In this document: in pieces, positions 9,735-19,368 of the stretch
How positions within the stretch are numbered: position 1 is the first letter of the stretch
Layout: the number at the start of each line of letters is the position of its first letter
Assembly (NCBI RefSeq): GCF_901447495.1
Contig: NZ_CABDWS010000001.1
Coordinates: 1-64,000 of the forward strand
Source of the DNA: Haloimpatiens lingqiaonensis
Lineage (GTDB): Bacteria > Bacillota > Clostridia > Clostridiales > Clostridiaceae
DNA length: 64,000 nucleotides
Direction: 5' to 3'
The notes under the pieces: generated by a model
Database searches by the model: none
Told to the model about the DNA's origin: nothing
What the model saw: the letters and a program-made list of their open reading frames with translations, nothing else
Program-made: the position numbers and the translations under genes

Positions 9735-10832
9735 ATGAAATTAGGAATCGTTGGTTTACCAAACATAGGTAAAAGCACTTTATTTAATGCTATTACTAAA
9801 GCAGGAGCAGAATCTGCTAACTACCCATTTTGTACTATAGAACCAAATGTAGGAGTAGTGGCAGTTCCAGATAAAAGACTTGATGTTTTAGAAAAAATGT
9901 ATTCTGCCAGAAAAAAAACTCATACTAGCATTGAATTCTACGATATAGCTGGTCTTGTAAAAGGTGCCAGCAAAGGTGAGGGGCTTGGAAATAAATTTTT
10001 ATCTCATATAAGAGAGGTTTCTTCCATAGTTCATGTAGTTAGATGCTTTGAAGATGAAAATATAGTGCATGTAGATGGTTCTGTAGATCCTATAAGAGAT
10101 ATAGAAACTATAAATCTTGAACTAGTATTTGCAGATATTGAAGTTTTAGAAAGAAGATTAGAAAAAGCTAATAAACTAGCTCGTTCTGGAGATAAAAAAG
10201 CTAAAACTGAATTAGAATTAATGGAAAAATTAAAAGCTCATTTAGAAAACAATAAGCCTATAAGAACTTTAGAATTAACTGATGAGGAAAAAGTTATTGT
10301 AGATGGATTATTTCTTTTAACTTCAAAGCCAGTTTTATATGTGGCTAACATATGTGAAGATGACTTATTATCTGGAAACGTGGAAACTCCATTAGTTCAA
10401 AAGGTTAAAGCTTATGCTAAAGAAGAAAATTCTGAAGTGGTAACTATATGTGCCCGTCTTGAAGAAGAACTTTCAACTTTAGATGATGAAGAAAAAAATG
10501 AAATGCTTCAAGAATATGGTCTTGAAGAGCCAGGATTAAATAAATTAATTCACGCCAGCTATAAACTTCTAGGTCTTATAAGCTTCCTAACTGCTGGCGA
10601 ACAAGAAGTACGTGCTTGGACAATAGTAAATGGTACAAAGGCACCAGCTGCAGCTGGTAAAATTCACTCCGATATAGAAAGAGGATTTATAAGAGCTGAA
10701 ATAGTGACCTACGATAAATTAATTGAGTGCGGCTCAGAAGCTGCAGCTAAGGAAAAAGGCTGCTACCGCCTAGAAGGTAAAGATTATGTAATGCAAGATG
10801 GCGATGTGGTATTATTTAGATTTAACGTGTAA
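9735..10832 (+). CDS. ychF: Ribosome-binding ATPase YchF (Obg family)
   Basis: YchF/OLA1 is an Obg-family P-loop protein that prefers ATP and associates with ribosomes; it is implicated in translation and stress responses. Motifs visible are GLPNIGKST (P-loop), NYPFCTIEPNVGVV (switch I), DIAGLVKGAS (G3) and a C-terminal TGS domain (from about EVRAWTIVNGTKAP). The ATG at 9735 (MKLGIVGLP) is preferred: AAAGGA lies 12 bases upstream, whereas it directly abuts the ATG at 9723. It is transcribed divergently from mraZ and ends at a hairpin terminator. Confidence 0.96.
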   Translation: MKLGIVGLPNIGKSTLFNAITKAGAESANYPFCTIEPNVGVVAVPDKRLDVLEKMYSARKKTHTSIEFYDIAGLVKGASKGEGLGNKFLSHIREVSSIVHVVRCFEDENIVHVDGSVDPIRDIETINLELVFADIEVLERRLEKANKLARSGDKKAKTELELMEKLKAHLENNKPIRTLELTDEEKVIVDGLFLLTSKPVLYVANICEDDLLSGNVETPLVQKVKAYAKEENSEVVTICARLEEELSTLDDEEKNEMLQEYGLEEPGLNKLIHASYKLLGLISFLTAGEQEVRAWTIVNGTKAPAAAGKIHSDIERGFIRAEIVTYDKLIECGSEAAAKEKGCYRLEGKDYVMQDGDVVLFRFNV

Positions 10833-10842
10833 AATAGTATGT

Positions 10843-10872
10843 AAAACAGCACCCCAAGGGTGCTGTTTTTTC
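10843..10872 (+). terminator. Rho-independent terminator of ychF
   Basis: An AACAGCACCC / GGGTGCTGTT stem with a short CAA loop is followed by a T-run, starting 10 bases after the ychF stop. Confidence 0.85.
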
Positions 10873-10908
10873 CATTATTGTAATCTATTGCACCCATAGG
10901 TGCTTTTT

Positions 10909-10968
10909 TTACTCCTTCTTTTACTCTTTCTTTTACTCTTTCTTTTACTCCTTCTTTTACTCTTTCTT
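10909..10968 (-). repeat. Five 12-bp tandem repeats spanning the lon-like stop codon
   Basis: On the minus strand the unit is AAGAARGAGTAA. It occurs five times in perfect phase at 10957-10968, 10945-10956, 10933-10944, 10921-10932 and 10909-10920. The first copy encodes the last codons KKE-stop of the protease gene. Each later copy repeats the same codons plus stop. Confidence 0.9.
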
Positions 10969-13248
10969 TTTCCCCTTTGAATATTTTTTAACTTCCCTTT
11001 GCATGGTACTTAATATAAATTCCTTATCTTTATCTAAAAGTATATCTGTCCCATCAAATATATTCTCTATACTATATATAGAAAAATCTCCTTTAGATAT
11101 GGCATCCTCCACTTCTTTCTTTAATACTAAATTATCTATATTAGCTTCCGGTATTATTACTCCCTTCCCCTTTATAGAGTGGATTTCTTTACATACATTA
11201 AAAAATCCCTCAATTTTTTCATTAACTCCACCTACCGGTTGAACATTTCCAAACTGATCTAGAGAGCCTGTAACTGCTATATTCTGTTTTATGGGTAATC
11301 TGCACAAGGCAGATATAATTCCTACTCCTTCTGCTACAGATGCACTATCTCCCTCTAAATATCCATATAATTGTTCAAAACTTATGTGAAAATCTACAGG
11401 TAAAGAATCGTATCCTCCTAATAGATTATTTATAAGCCCTTTCAATATATTTATAGATTTTCTGTGTATGTTGCCACTTAAGTCACTTTCCTTTTGCACA
11501 TCAAATATATTTCCATTTCCCCTGTAGCAACTGCAAGTTATTCTTATGGGTTTTCCAATTCTAAAATATTCCCCATCTATAACAGACAATCCATTTATCT
11601 GACCTATCTTACTTTCATTTACAGATATAAATTGTTTTTTTTCTTTATAGCTATTTAATATATTTTTTTCTATTATCTCCTCTTTATAAACTGCCTCTAA
11701 CACATCATCTCTACTAATAAAATTTTGATCTTTTTCCTGTGCATTACAATTTGATAAAATTGTAACTTTTTTAATTTCATCCTTATCTAAATATATTTTT
11801 TTATTACTTTCCACCATTCTAGATAAATACTTAACTATCTCTTCTACTGCATCATTTCTTAAATCTAATATTTTCTCACACTGACATATACTTTTTATAT
11901 TCTGCATTACTACACCTATGGATTTTTCTTCTATATCTCCTACAGGATAATATTCTGCCCTAATCTTAAACAACTTTTTAAAATCCTCATCATATCTATA
12001 CAATAAATTATAGGTTTCTTCATCCCCTATTAATATAATTTTAGTTTTAATTCCTATAGGTTCTGGGTTCAGTCCACTTAAAGATAAAATCTCTAAATAA
12101 CCTTTATTATAATTAAAATCCACCATTCCTGTAATAAGGAATTTTTTAAAATAATAATATGAGTTAGCACTAGAAAGTAAATCTTTTATCCTGATTATTA
12201 CACATCCACCATTTGCTTTTAATAGTGTTCCTCCCTTTATTAAACTTATATCCGTAGTATATGTTCCATTTTTATTTTCATATTCAATACTACCTATTAA
12301 GTTTTGAATACTAGGATCTTCTTCAAATATACATTGAGGATTTTTATTACAGGCATTATCCACTAATACATTTACCTTAAACCTATCTAATACGCCATTT
12401 ATACTGTCCTCATCATTACTATAATTAGAAGAATAATTTTCTACTATACTTTCTTCAATATCCTCACAAACCTTTTCTAAAAATCTTAAAGCTTCTTTTT
12501 CTTCTTTAAAAATTTTTTTATATTTTACTTTTGTTTCGTAGCTTTTTTCTTCGTAATATAATTTAAATATAGTTTTAATCTTATCAATACTACTATCTTC
12601 TAAGTCTTTCAACTCTTCTATAATTTCTCTAGACTTTTCTTTCAACTCTGATATATTATCTAATATATGCTTTTTTTCTTCTTCACCTAATTCATCATAC
12701 TCATTTTCTGTCATTTCCTTGCCATTATCTAAAGGTATAAATGTAAATCCATTATGCACAGCTTTCATGTGAAATCCTTTTTCTTTAGACATAATAATAA
12801 GTCTTTCTATTGCATCATTTCTCTTGCTATCTATTAAATCTATTATTTCTTCCTTTTCTTTACTAGCCGAATTATTGTAAAAATCAAAGGTTATACTAAA
12901 ATAAAAATTTTTTATTTCCTCTACTATTTCCTTAAGTAGGTTTCCCATGGCTGCACCTAAAAATAGTGGCCTTGGGCGTCTATCCTCTTCATCCGTTATA
13001 TAACATATATCCTTTGGGGATTTTTTATTTTTATATATTTCATTTGCAAAATCAGCTATATTTTTGACTTTTTCTTTTGAAAAATCATCTATTAAATATA
13101 AATTATAACCCTCATTATTTATACTAAGTGCTGTTTTTATAGCTTTAAATACATCCTTATAATATAAATTCTTTTCTATGTCCCTTATATTTAAGCTATT
13201 TAACTCTACATTATAAACCACTTCTTTAGGAGTTAATTTTCTATACAT
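10957..13248 (-). CDS. Lon-like (LonB/YcbZ-type) protease with degenerate P-loop
   Basis: This 763-residue protein has a C-terminal Lon proteolytic domain. The catalytic Ser is in GDSASVAEGVG and the Lys in VGGVNEKIEGF. The N-terminal ~500 residues align by eye with the AAA_32 region of LonB/YcbZ-like proteins: GYNLYLIDDFSKEKV sits where a GYN-x4-GxPGxGKT P-loop is expected, and LLKANGGCVIIRIKDLL where the Walker B region is expected. Neither retains the usual Walker residues. It is therefore probably an ATP-independent or regulatory member. A long charged coil lies at about 150-250. The ATG at 13248 follows a GGGGGAAG Shine-Dalgarno. It is transcribed convergently with ychF. Confidence 0.82.
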   Translation of the reverse strand: MYRKLTPKEVVYNVELNSLNIRDIEKNLYYKDVFKAIKTALSINNEGYNLYLIDDFSKEKVKNIADFANEIYKNKKSPKDICYITDEEDRRPRPLFLGAAMGNLLKEIVEEIKNFYFSITFDFYNNSASKEKEEIIDLIDSKRNDAIERLIIMSKEKGFHMKAVHNGFTFIPLDNGKEMTENEYDELGEEEKKHILDNISELKEKSREIIEELKDLEDSSIDKIKTIFKLYYEEKSYETKVKYKKIFKEEKEALRFLEKVCEDIEESIVENYSSNYSNDEDSINGVLDRFKVNVLVDNACNKNPQCIFEEDPSIQNLIGSIEYENKNGTYTTDISLIKGGTLLKANGGCVIIRIKDLLSSANSYYYFKKFLITGMVDFNYNKGYLEILSLSGLNPEPIGIKTKIILIGDEETYNLLYRYDEDFKKLFKIRAEYYPVGDIEEKSIGVVMQNIKSICQCEKILDLRNDAVEEIVKYLSRMVESNKKIYLDKDEIKKVTILSNCNAQEKDQNFISRDDVLEAVYKEEIIEKNILNSYKEKKQFISVNESKIGQINGLSVIDGEYFRIGKPIRITCSCYRGNGNIFDVQKESDLSGNIHRKSINILKGLINNLLGGYDSLPVDFHISFEQLYGYLEGDSASVAEGVGIISALCRLPIKQNIAVTGSLDQFGNVQPVGGVNEKIEGFFNVCKEIHSIKGKGVIIPEANIDNLVLKKEVEDAISKGDFSIYSIENIFDGTDILLDKDKEFILSTMQREVKKYSKGKKKE

Positions 13249-13321
13249 GTTTCTTCCCCCTTAATGAACTTCTTTAATATATTAGTATTCTTTAAAGTTT
13301 ATTTTAGGAACAAAAATAGAA

Positions 13322-13360
13322 AAAACTCTTGTAATACAAATTCCAATTTACAAGAGTTTT
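13322..13360. other. 13-bp hairpin upstream of the lon-like gene
   Basis: AAAACTCTTGTAA (13322-13334) and TTACAAGAGTTTT (13348-13360) are exact inverted repeats with a 13-base loop. It lies between the divergent lon-like gene and the 140-residue orphan. It could be a terminator for a short leader RNA or an operator; nothing in the flanks decides. Confidence 0.4.
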
Positions 13361-13466
13361 AAATTAACCCTATACAAATATACTTTTTAATATTATAATT
13401 TATAATGAAGTTGTTGCACTTATTTGCTAGTATTTTACTAAATCATTTGAAAAGGAGTAATATAAC

Positions 13467-13889
13467 ATGAGTTTTAAAGAGAAATTTGCTAAATATTATA
13501 GTGAAGCATATTTAAAAAAGTATGGAGATAGAATTACACAAGTTCAAGGTAATGTACTTTCTGTAAAAATATATGAAAAAAGCATATTATGGATTTTTAA
13601 CAAATTAACTGTTTCTTTAGTTGTAAAACTTGAGGGTAGCCGATCTGTTGTTAAATGTGAATATAAGAAAAAACGTTGGTTTAAAAAACCTGAGTTTATG
13701 AAACTATCTCAAGGTAACTCTGTAATCGTTCAAGGGCTTAAAGGTAAAAAGAGCAAAAAAAGCGCAGATAGTAAAGAATTATTACAGGTATTAAATATTC
13801 TTAACCTTACAAATAAACAAAGTCTTATGCCTATTGAAGGTGGCATGCCAAAAATTCAAAAAATAAGAAAAACAAATAGAATGAGATAA
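13467..13889 (+). CDS. Conserved-looking small basic protein of unknown function
   Basis: I do not recognise this 140-residue protein. The start is credible (AAAGGAG then ATG at 13467) and a terminator follows, so it is very likely expressed alone. It is strongly basic (many Lys, with KKKRWFKK near the middle and KIRKTNRMR at the end), with no signal peptide or membrane helix. A central run of alternating hydrophobic residues (LTVSLVVKLEG, VVKCEYKKK) suggests a beta-rich fold. Nucleic-acid binding is possible from its charge, but no motif supports it. Its neighbours (a Lon-like protease and a calcium ATPase) are not obviously related. Confidence 0.7.
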   Translation: MSFKEKFAKYYSEAYLKKYGDRITQVQGNVLSVKIYEKSILWIFNKLTVSLVVKLEGSRSVVKCEYKKKRWFKKPEFMKLSQGNSVIVQGLKGKKSKKSADSKELLQVLNILNLTNKQSLMPIEGGMPKIQKIRKTNRMR

Positions 13890-13890
13890 A

Positions 13891-13915
13891 AATGGGCTTA
13901 ACGCCCATTTTTTTT
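13891..13915. terminator. Bidirectional terminator between the orphan gene and the calcium ATPase
   Basis: An AAAATGGGC / GCCCATTTT stem with an 8-base-or-shorter loop is followed by T-runs on both strands. It serves the plus-strand orphan and, convergently, the ATPase; the last codons and stop of the ATPase (13898-13900) lie inside the hairpin. Confidence 0.8.
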
Positions 13916-16456
13916 ACTATTGCCTATAAAAATATACAAGCTATTTATAAAAGATATTATACTGGAAAAGAAAACTACAATAAGCCATTGTGGTAAGCTT
14001 AAAGGCATGGTATGAAATATATTTTGCAAAAATGGAATATAAAGTATACATAGCAGCATTGCAATGGAAATTCCTACTGCACCTACTAAGTATAAATTAG
14101 TAAATAATTTAATTTCAAAAATAGAGTGATTTTCAGATCTACATTCAAATACATGTATAAGTTGAGACATAACTAAAGTGCTTAAAGCTAGTGTTCTTGA
14201 TGTATCCAAATTCATATTATAATATTTTCCCGCTACAAAGGAAAAAACAGTACATATACCAATTAAAGCTCCCCTTATAATTATCTTTTCACTCAATCCC
14301 CTAGAGAAAATACTTTCTCCTTTTCTTCTTGGTCTTTCTAACATTATATCCTCATCCTTAGGATCTACTCCTAAAGCAATAGCTGGAAGACCATCTGTAG
14401 CCAAATTTACAAACAAAATTTGAATAGGCAAAAGTGGATTTTCTAAATAAAATAATGATGATAAAAACATAGTTAAAACTTCTCCCAAATTACAGGATAG
14501 TAAGTATCTTATAAATTTTCTTATGTTATTATAAATAACTCTTCCCTCTTCTACAGCAGCAACTATAGTGGCAAAATTATCATCTAAAAGTATCATAGCT
14601 GATGCCTCTTTAGTTACATCTGTTCCAGAGATACCCATGGATATTCCAATATCCGCTTCTTTAACAGCTGGAGCATCATTAACACCATCTCCAGTCATGG
14701 CAACAATATGAGCTCCTTTTTTAAACGCCTTTACTATTCTAAGTTTATGTTTTGGAGTTACCCTTGCAAAAACAGTATAGTTTTCTATATTTTTCTCTAG
14801 ATCCTTATCACTTAAATCATCTAGTTCTTTTCCTGTTATAACCTCATCTTTATTTTTACAAATATCCACCTGTTTTCCTATGGCATAAGCTGTATTCTTA
14901 TGATCTCCTGTAATCATTATAGGCTTAATACCTGCTATTTTACATTTTAGCACTGCATCTTTTATTTCTTTTCTAGGTGGGTCTATCATCCCTGCTATTC
15001 CAATAAATATTAGCTCTTTTTCCATATGAATTTTATTAGAAACCTTTTCTTTATAAGCTCCGGCAACACATCTTAAAGCCTTATAGGACATATCATCTAA
15101 CGCTTTTAAAACAGATTTTTTATATGACTCAGTAAATAATCTAACTTCTCCATTTATCCATATATATTTACACCTATCTATTATTCTTTCTGGAGCTCCC
15201 TTTACATAAGAATTATATTTGGCTCCTTCTTTAACCAATACAGACATCATTTTTCTATCAGAATTGAATGGTATTTCCTCTACCTTGTCCACTGCTCCTA
15301 AAAATTTCTTTACATCATCTAAATTTCTAAAATATGCTTGAATAAGTGCTGCTTCTGTAGGGCTTCCCAAAACTCCTTCTTTCAAATTATCACTTCTAAA
15401 ATTAAAATTGCAATCATTGCAATATGTAAAAGCTTTTTTCAACATAGTATTTTCAGGAATGTTTTCCTCATCTAAATTATATATCTTTCCGTTAAAAAAT
15501 ATAGCTTTTACAGTCATTTTGTTTTCTGTCAATGTTCCTGTCTTATCACTACATATTATAGATGTACATCCTAAAGTTTCCACTGCCGGCAACTTTCTTA
15601 TTAAAGCATTTCTCTTGAGCATTTTAGAAACTCCTAGAGCCAATGCCACTGTAACTATGGCTGGCAGTCCTTCTGGTATAGCCGCCACTGCAAGGCTAAC
15701 CCCTAATAGAAACATCTCATAGGCATTTTGTCCTCTTAAAATTCCCATTATAGTAACTACTGCACATACAACTATACATATAACAACTAAAATTTTGCCC
15801 AAATGAGCTAACTTTTCCTTTAAAGGAGATTTTTCATTTTCAATATCATCTAACATATTAGCTATTCTACCCATTTCTGTATTCATACCCGTGCATATTA
15901 CCTTAGCTATTGCCTTTCCTGTTAAAACAATGGTTCCCATGTACAGATTGTTATTTTTATCTTCGCTGTCCTTCTCAACTCCAACGGATTCTCCTGTCAA
16001 AAGAGACTCATCTACAAGTATATTATTACTACTTATAATTTCGCAATCAGCAGGAACTCTATCTCCGCTTTCCAAGATAACTATATCACCTGGAACTAAT
16101 TCTTCTGCACTTACAACTTTAAGTTTTCCATTTCTTTTAACCTTGGCTGTGGGAGCTGCTAATTTCTTTAATGCCTCTAAAGATTTTTCAGTTTTATATT
16201 CCTGTATAAAACCAAGTACTGCATTCATAACCACAATTATTAATATAGTTATAGCATCTGCCCTTTCATTCATAAAACCAGAAATAATAGTTGCTCCTAT
16301 TAAAACCCATATTATAAAATCATTGAACTGTTCTAAAAATATCTTAATTGCCGACACTTTTTTCCCATTGCTCAATATATTTAAACCATATCTCTCCATC
16401 CTTATTCTTGCATCCTCTTCTGTAAGCCCCTCCAGTAATTTAGTTTCATTTACCAT
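13898..16456 (-). CDS. Calcium-transporting P-type ATPase (P2A type)
   Basis: This 852-residue P-type ATPase shows an N-terminal cation-ATPase domain and an actuator TGES (154-157). PEGL at 261-264 is in transmembrane helix 4, the calcium-binding motif of SERCA/PMCA-like pumps. The phosphorylation site DKTGT is at D304, with GDGVNDAPAV in the P domain and six further helices at the C terminus. It exports Ca2+ or a related divalent cation across the plasma membrane. The ATG at 16456 has AAGGAGG upstream. It stands alone, convergent with the upstream orphan gene and divergent from the pyrophosphatase. Confidence 0.92.
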   Translation of the reverse strand: MVNETKLLEGLTEEDARIRMERYGLNILSNGKKVSAIKIFLEQFNDFIIWVLIGATIISGFMNERADAITILIIVVMNAVLGFIQEYKTEKSLEALKKLAAPTAKVKRNGKLKVVSAEELVPGDIVILESGDRVPADCEIISSNNILVDESLLTGESVGVEKDSEDKNNNLYMGTIVLTGKAIAKVICTGMNTEMGRIANMLDDIENEKSPLKEKLAHLGKILVVICIVVCAVVTIMGILRGQNAYEMFLLGVSLAVAAIPEGLPAIVTVALALGVSKMLKRNALIRKLPAVETLGCTSIICSDKTGTLTENKMTVKAIFFNGKIYNLDEENIPENTMLKKAFTYCNDCNFNFRSDNLKEGVLGSPTEAALIQAYFRNLDDVKKFLGAVDKVEEIPFNSDRKMMSVLVKEGAKYNSYVKGAPERIIDRCKYIWINGEVRLFTESYKKSVLKALDDMSYKALRCVAGAYKEKVSNKIHMEKELIFIGIAGMIDPPRKEIKDAVLKCKIAGIKPIMITGDHKNTAYAIGKQVDICKNKDEVITGKELDDLSDKDLEKNIENYTVFARVTPKHKLRIVKAFKKGAHIVAMTGDGVNDAPAVKEADIGISMGISGTDVTKEASAMILLDDNFATIVAAVEEGRVIYNNIRKFIRYLLSCNLGEVLTMFLSSLFYLENPLLPIQILFVNLATDGLPAIALGVDPKDEDIMLERPRRKGESIFSRGLSEKIIIRGALIGICTVFSFVAGKYYNMNLDTSRTLALSTLVMSQLIHVFECRSENHSIFEIKLFTNLYLVGAVGISIAMLLCILYIPFLQNIFHTMPLSLPQWLIVVFFSSIISFINSLYIFIGNSKKNGR

Positions 16457-16562
16457 ATCCTAACCTCCTTAGCCCCTGTGCATTTATTAAACTCATTTAA
16501 TCAGCTTTTTCTATAGTAAATATATGTGGACAACTCTTCATATAGAACAATTTTATTTTCAG

Positions 16563-16590
16563 TTGACAAGGATAAGTAGGGAAGTATAAT
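16563..16590 (+). promoter_or_regulatory. Consensus sigma-A promoter for the pyrophosphatase
   Basis: TTGACA (16563-16568) and TATAAT (16585-16590), both perfect consensus hexamers with a 16-base spacer, point at the pyrophosphatase gene. The implied leader is about 125 bases. Confidence 0.75.
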
Positions 16591-16723
16591 ATATCATTAT
16601 ATAAAACTCAGATTTCATTTTAATAAAATACTCAACTTTCACACATAAAATTTAAAATGAAGTTGGAATAAAATATTGAAATTGCTTATAAGGTATAAAC
16701 TAATGATATGGAGGTATCCAACT

Positions 16724-18367
16724 ATGAAAGATAAAGTTTACATAACTGGACATAAAAATCCAGATAGCGATTCTATTTGTTCCGCCCTAGCCTATGCGGA
16801 ATTTAAAAACAAAACCAGTTCATTAAATGCAATTCCCGTAAGACTTGGTGAATTAAATAGAGAAACAAAATTCATACTGAATTATTTTAATGTAGAAATT
16901 CCTACACTTATTGAAACTGTTAAAACACAAGTTTCTGATTTAGATATAGATAATACCGTACCTATTTCTCCTGACACCTCTCTTAAAATGGCTTGGAGCA
17001 TGATGAAAAAATACGGAGTAAAAACCCTTCCTGTAGTAGACGAGAATGATTCATTATTGGGAGTGGTATCTCTTTCTAACCTAACTTCAAACTACATGGA
17101 TGTATGGGATAACTACATATTATCTAAAAGTGAAACTAAAATTCAAAATATATTAGATACACTTTGTGCAAAACCAGTATATATGTACAGTGATAACCCA
17201 CAATTAAAGGGTAAGATAATAGTTGCTGCATTGGATGCCAATGAAATAAAAAATTTAGTAGAACCTGAAGATATAGTTATTTGTGGAAACAGAGAAGATT
17301 CTCAATTAAGTGCCATAGAAAATGGAGCTGCTTTACTTATCGTAACTGGCAATCACTCAGTTAAAGAGAATATTATAGAACTTGCTAAAGACAAGAAAAC
17401 CTCTATAATTTCTACTCCTTTTGATACATTTACTACTTCTAGACTTATAATTCAAAGTGTACCTGTTAAATATGTTATGACAAATGAAAAAATAATAGGA
17501 TTCAATACAGATGATTTTGTAGATGAAGTAAGAGAAATAATGCTAGAAACCCGTTATAGAAGTTATCCTGTAACCAATAGAGATAATAAGGTTATAGGAA
17601 CCATATCCAGATATCACTTAATATCTAAAAACAGAAAAAAAGTAATAATAATGGATCATAACGAAAAATCTCAATCCGTTCATGGTCTTGAGGATGCTGA
17701 GGTTTTAGAAATAATAGATCATCATAGAATTGCTGATATACAAACAGGTCTTCCTATATATTTTAGAAATGAGCCTGTGGGGAGTACTTCTACAATTGTA
17801 GCTTCAATGTTTTTTGAAAATGGCATAAGGCCATCTAAAAAAATAGCTGGTATTTTATGTGCTGCTATAATATCTGATACTTTATTATTAAAATCTCCTA
17901 CTTCAACTTCTGTAGATAAGCTCATGTTGAACCGCTTATCCGACATAGCTAACATAGACATAGAAGATTTTGCAAAAGAAATGTTTAAGGCTGGAACTTC
18001 ACTGGAGGGCAAAACTCCTAAAGAAATATTTAGCCAAGATTTTAAAGTATTTTCCATAAAGGACTACAAAATAGGGGTTTCACAAGTAGGTACCATGTAT
18101 ATTGAAAGTTTTTTACCTGTTAAAGATGATATATTAACTTTAATGGATAATGTATGCAAAGATCAAAACTTTAATTTAGTTATATTAATGGTAACTGATA
18201 TTTTAAATGGCGGTTCAGAACTTCTAGTGGTAGGCGAAGAAAAAGATATAGTAGAAAGAGCTTTCAATGTAAAATTAGATGGCCCTTATATATATCTTCC
18301 TGATGTATTATCTAGAAAAAAACAAATTATACCACCATTGACCTCTGCTATAAATTCTCTTAAATAA
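16724..18367 (+). CDS. ppaC: Manganese-dependent inorganic pyrophosphatase with CBS-DRTGG regulatory insert
   Basis: Family II (DHH) pyrophosphatase hydrolysing PPi with Mn/Co. The N-terminal DHH core begins GHKNPDSDSICSALAY and continues, after a long insert, with IMDHNEKSQ, IIDHHRIAD and VGSTSTIVA; a DHHA2 domain closes it. The insert (about residues 65-310) holds a CBS domain (PISPDTSLKMAWSMM...), a DRTGG domain and a second CBS (YVMTNEKIIGFNTD...). Members with this insert are known to be regulated by adenine nucleotides or diadenosine polyphosphates. The ATG at 16724 has GGAGGT upstream; the 16 extra in-frame residues before it look non-coding. Confidence 0.95.
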   Translation: MKDKVYITGHKNPDSDSICSALAYAEFKNKTSSLNAIPVRLGELNRETKFILNYFNVEIPTLIETVKTQVSDLDIDNTVPISPDTSLKMAWSMMKKYGVKTLPVVDENDSLLGVVSLSNLTSNYMDVWDNYILSKSETKIQNILDTLCAKPVYMYSDNPQLKGKIIVAALDANEIKNLVEPEDIVICGNREDSQLSAIENGAALLIVTGNHSVKENIIELAKDKKTSIISTPFDTFTTSRLIIQSVPVKYVMTNEKIIGFNTDDFVDEVREIMLETRYRSYPVTNRDNKVIGTISRYHLISKNRKKVIIMDHNEKSQSVHGLEDAEVLEIIDHHRIADIQTGLPIYFRNEPVGSTSTIVASMFFENGIRPSKKIAGILCAAIISDTLLLKSPTSTSVDKLMLNRLSDIANIDIEDFAKEMFKAGTSLEGKTPKEIFSQDFKVFSIKDYKIGVSQVGTMYIESFLPVKDDILTLMDNVCKDQNFNLVILMVTDILNGGSELLVVGEEKDIVERAFNVKLDGPYIYLPDVLSRKKQIIPPLTSAINSLK

Positions 18368-18387
18368 ATTCTTTTAAACAAAAAAAC

Positions 18388-18461
18388 AAAAGGTGCTGTG
18401 GCATTAAGAATAAATACTACAATGTATTGTATATAAATTCCTTAATGTAGCAGCACCTTTT
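18388..18461. terminator. Long bidirectional terminator hairpin
   Basis: AAAAGGTGCTG...CATTAAG (from 18388) pairs with CTTAATG...CAGCACCTTTT (18441-18461), with a 3-base internal mismatch and a long loop. It separates the plus-strand pyrophosphatase from the 3' end of the minus-strand flagellar operon. Confidence 0.75.
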
Positions 18462-18512
18462 AAATATATTTTATAATAAGCTACTTAACATTTATAAAAT
18501 ATATATTAATTT

Positions 18513-19298
18513 TTATCTTTTAAGATTATTTGCCATACCCCACATTTCATCCGCAGTTCTCAATGCAGTAGAATTTAACTGAAATGCTCTTTGTGTCATA
18601 ATAAGATCACTCATTTCCTCTTCCATTCTTACATTAGAAAGCTCTAAATAGCCTTGAAGTAAATCAAAATCATTACTTTTTAAAATTTCTATATTATCAG
18701 TGGAAGGCGTATATAAATTTCCCCCTATGGATTTAAATGCCTCATCTCCAATAGCGTAATAAACACCTATATTACCTATCTTTGTGCTTTTACCATCTCC
18801 AATATTTACATATACCTCTCCTTTTTCATTTACTGAAAAATTATCCCTTGTTAAATTTATACTTCCATTTAATTCTCTTCCGTATTCATCGGTTATACTG
18901 ACTAAATTTCCATTTCCATCTACCAGCTTACCTTCAGTATTCACTTGAAAACTACCACTTCTGGTATATGCAACAGAATTATCTTGCAGATACACTTTAA
19001 AAAATCCTTCACCATCTATAGCAAAATCCGTTTTATTACCTGTTTGTTTTAATATCCCCTGTGCATCACTTCTTATTATTCCAGTATTTCTAACTCCTGT
19101 TCCAACCTGTAGATTTCTGTTCCCTCTTGATACCGGATACCCTTTTCTGTCCAATGATTCTTGAAGAAGATCTTGAAAACCCATATCAACCTTTTTATAA
19201 CCTATAGTATTTACATTAGTCATATTATTTGATATCATTTCTAATTTATTTTGCATAGAATTCATAGCTGTTCTAGAATTCCAAAACATTCTAAGCAT
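18513..19298 (-). CDS. flgG: Flagellar basal-body rod protein, FlgG type
   Basis: This 261-residue rod/hook-family protein has the N-terminal SNNMTNVNTIGYKK motif (flg_bb_rod). The middle segment has TDFAIDGEGFFKVYLQDNSVAYTRSGSF, and the conserved C terminus ELSNVRMEEEMSDLIMTQRAFQLNSTALRTADEMWGM is typical of FlgG, the distal rod. It assembles outside the membrane after export by the flagellar type III system. ATG at 19298 with GGAGGCG. It is the last gene of the long flagellar operon. A paralogous rod gene precedes it, as in the B. subtilis flhO-flhP pair, so FlgG versus FlhO/FlhP naming is open. Confidence 0.85.
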   Translation of the reverse strand: MLRMFWNSRTAMNSMQNKLEMISNNMTNVNTIGYKKVDMGFQDLLQESLDRKGYPVSRGNRNLQVGTGVRNTGIIRSDAQGILKQTGNKTDFAIDGEGFFKVYLQDNSVAYTRSGSFQVNTEGKLVDGNGNLVSITDEYGRELNGSINLTRDNFSVNEKGEVYVNIGDGKSTKIGNIGVYYAIGDEAFKSIGGNLYTPSTDNIEILKSNDFDLLQGYLELSNVRMEEEMSDLIMTQRAFQLNSTALRTADEMWGMANNLKR

Positions 19299-19368
19299 AA
19301 AAAAATCGCCTCCATAAATGTTACATTTTTAACTTCCATTTAACTTAAATTAATTACTAAATTTTAAA

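Noticed and set aside
15891-16463. Plus-strand 190-codon frame antisense to the calcium ATPase
   Set aside because: Codon pattern and composition follow the antisense of a conserved gene; no Shine-Dalgarno and no recognisable product.
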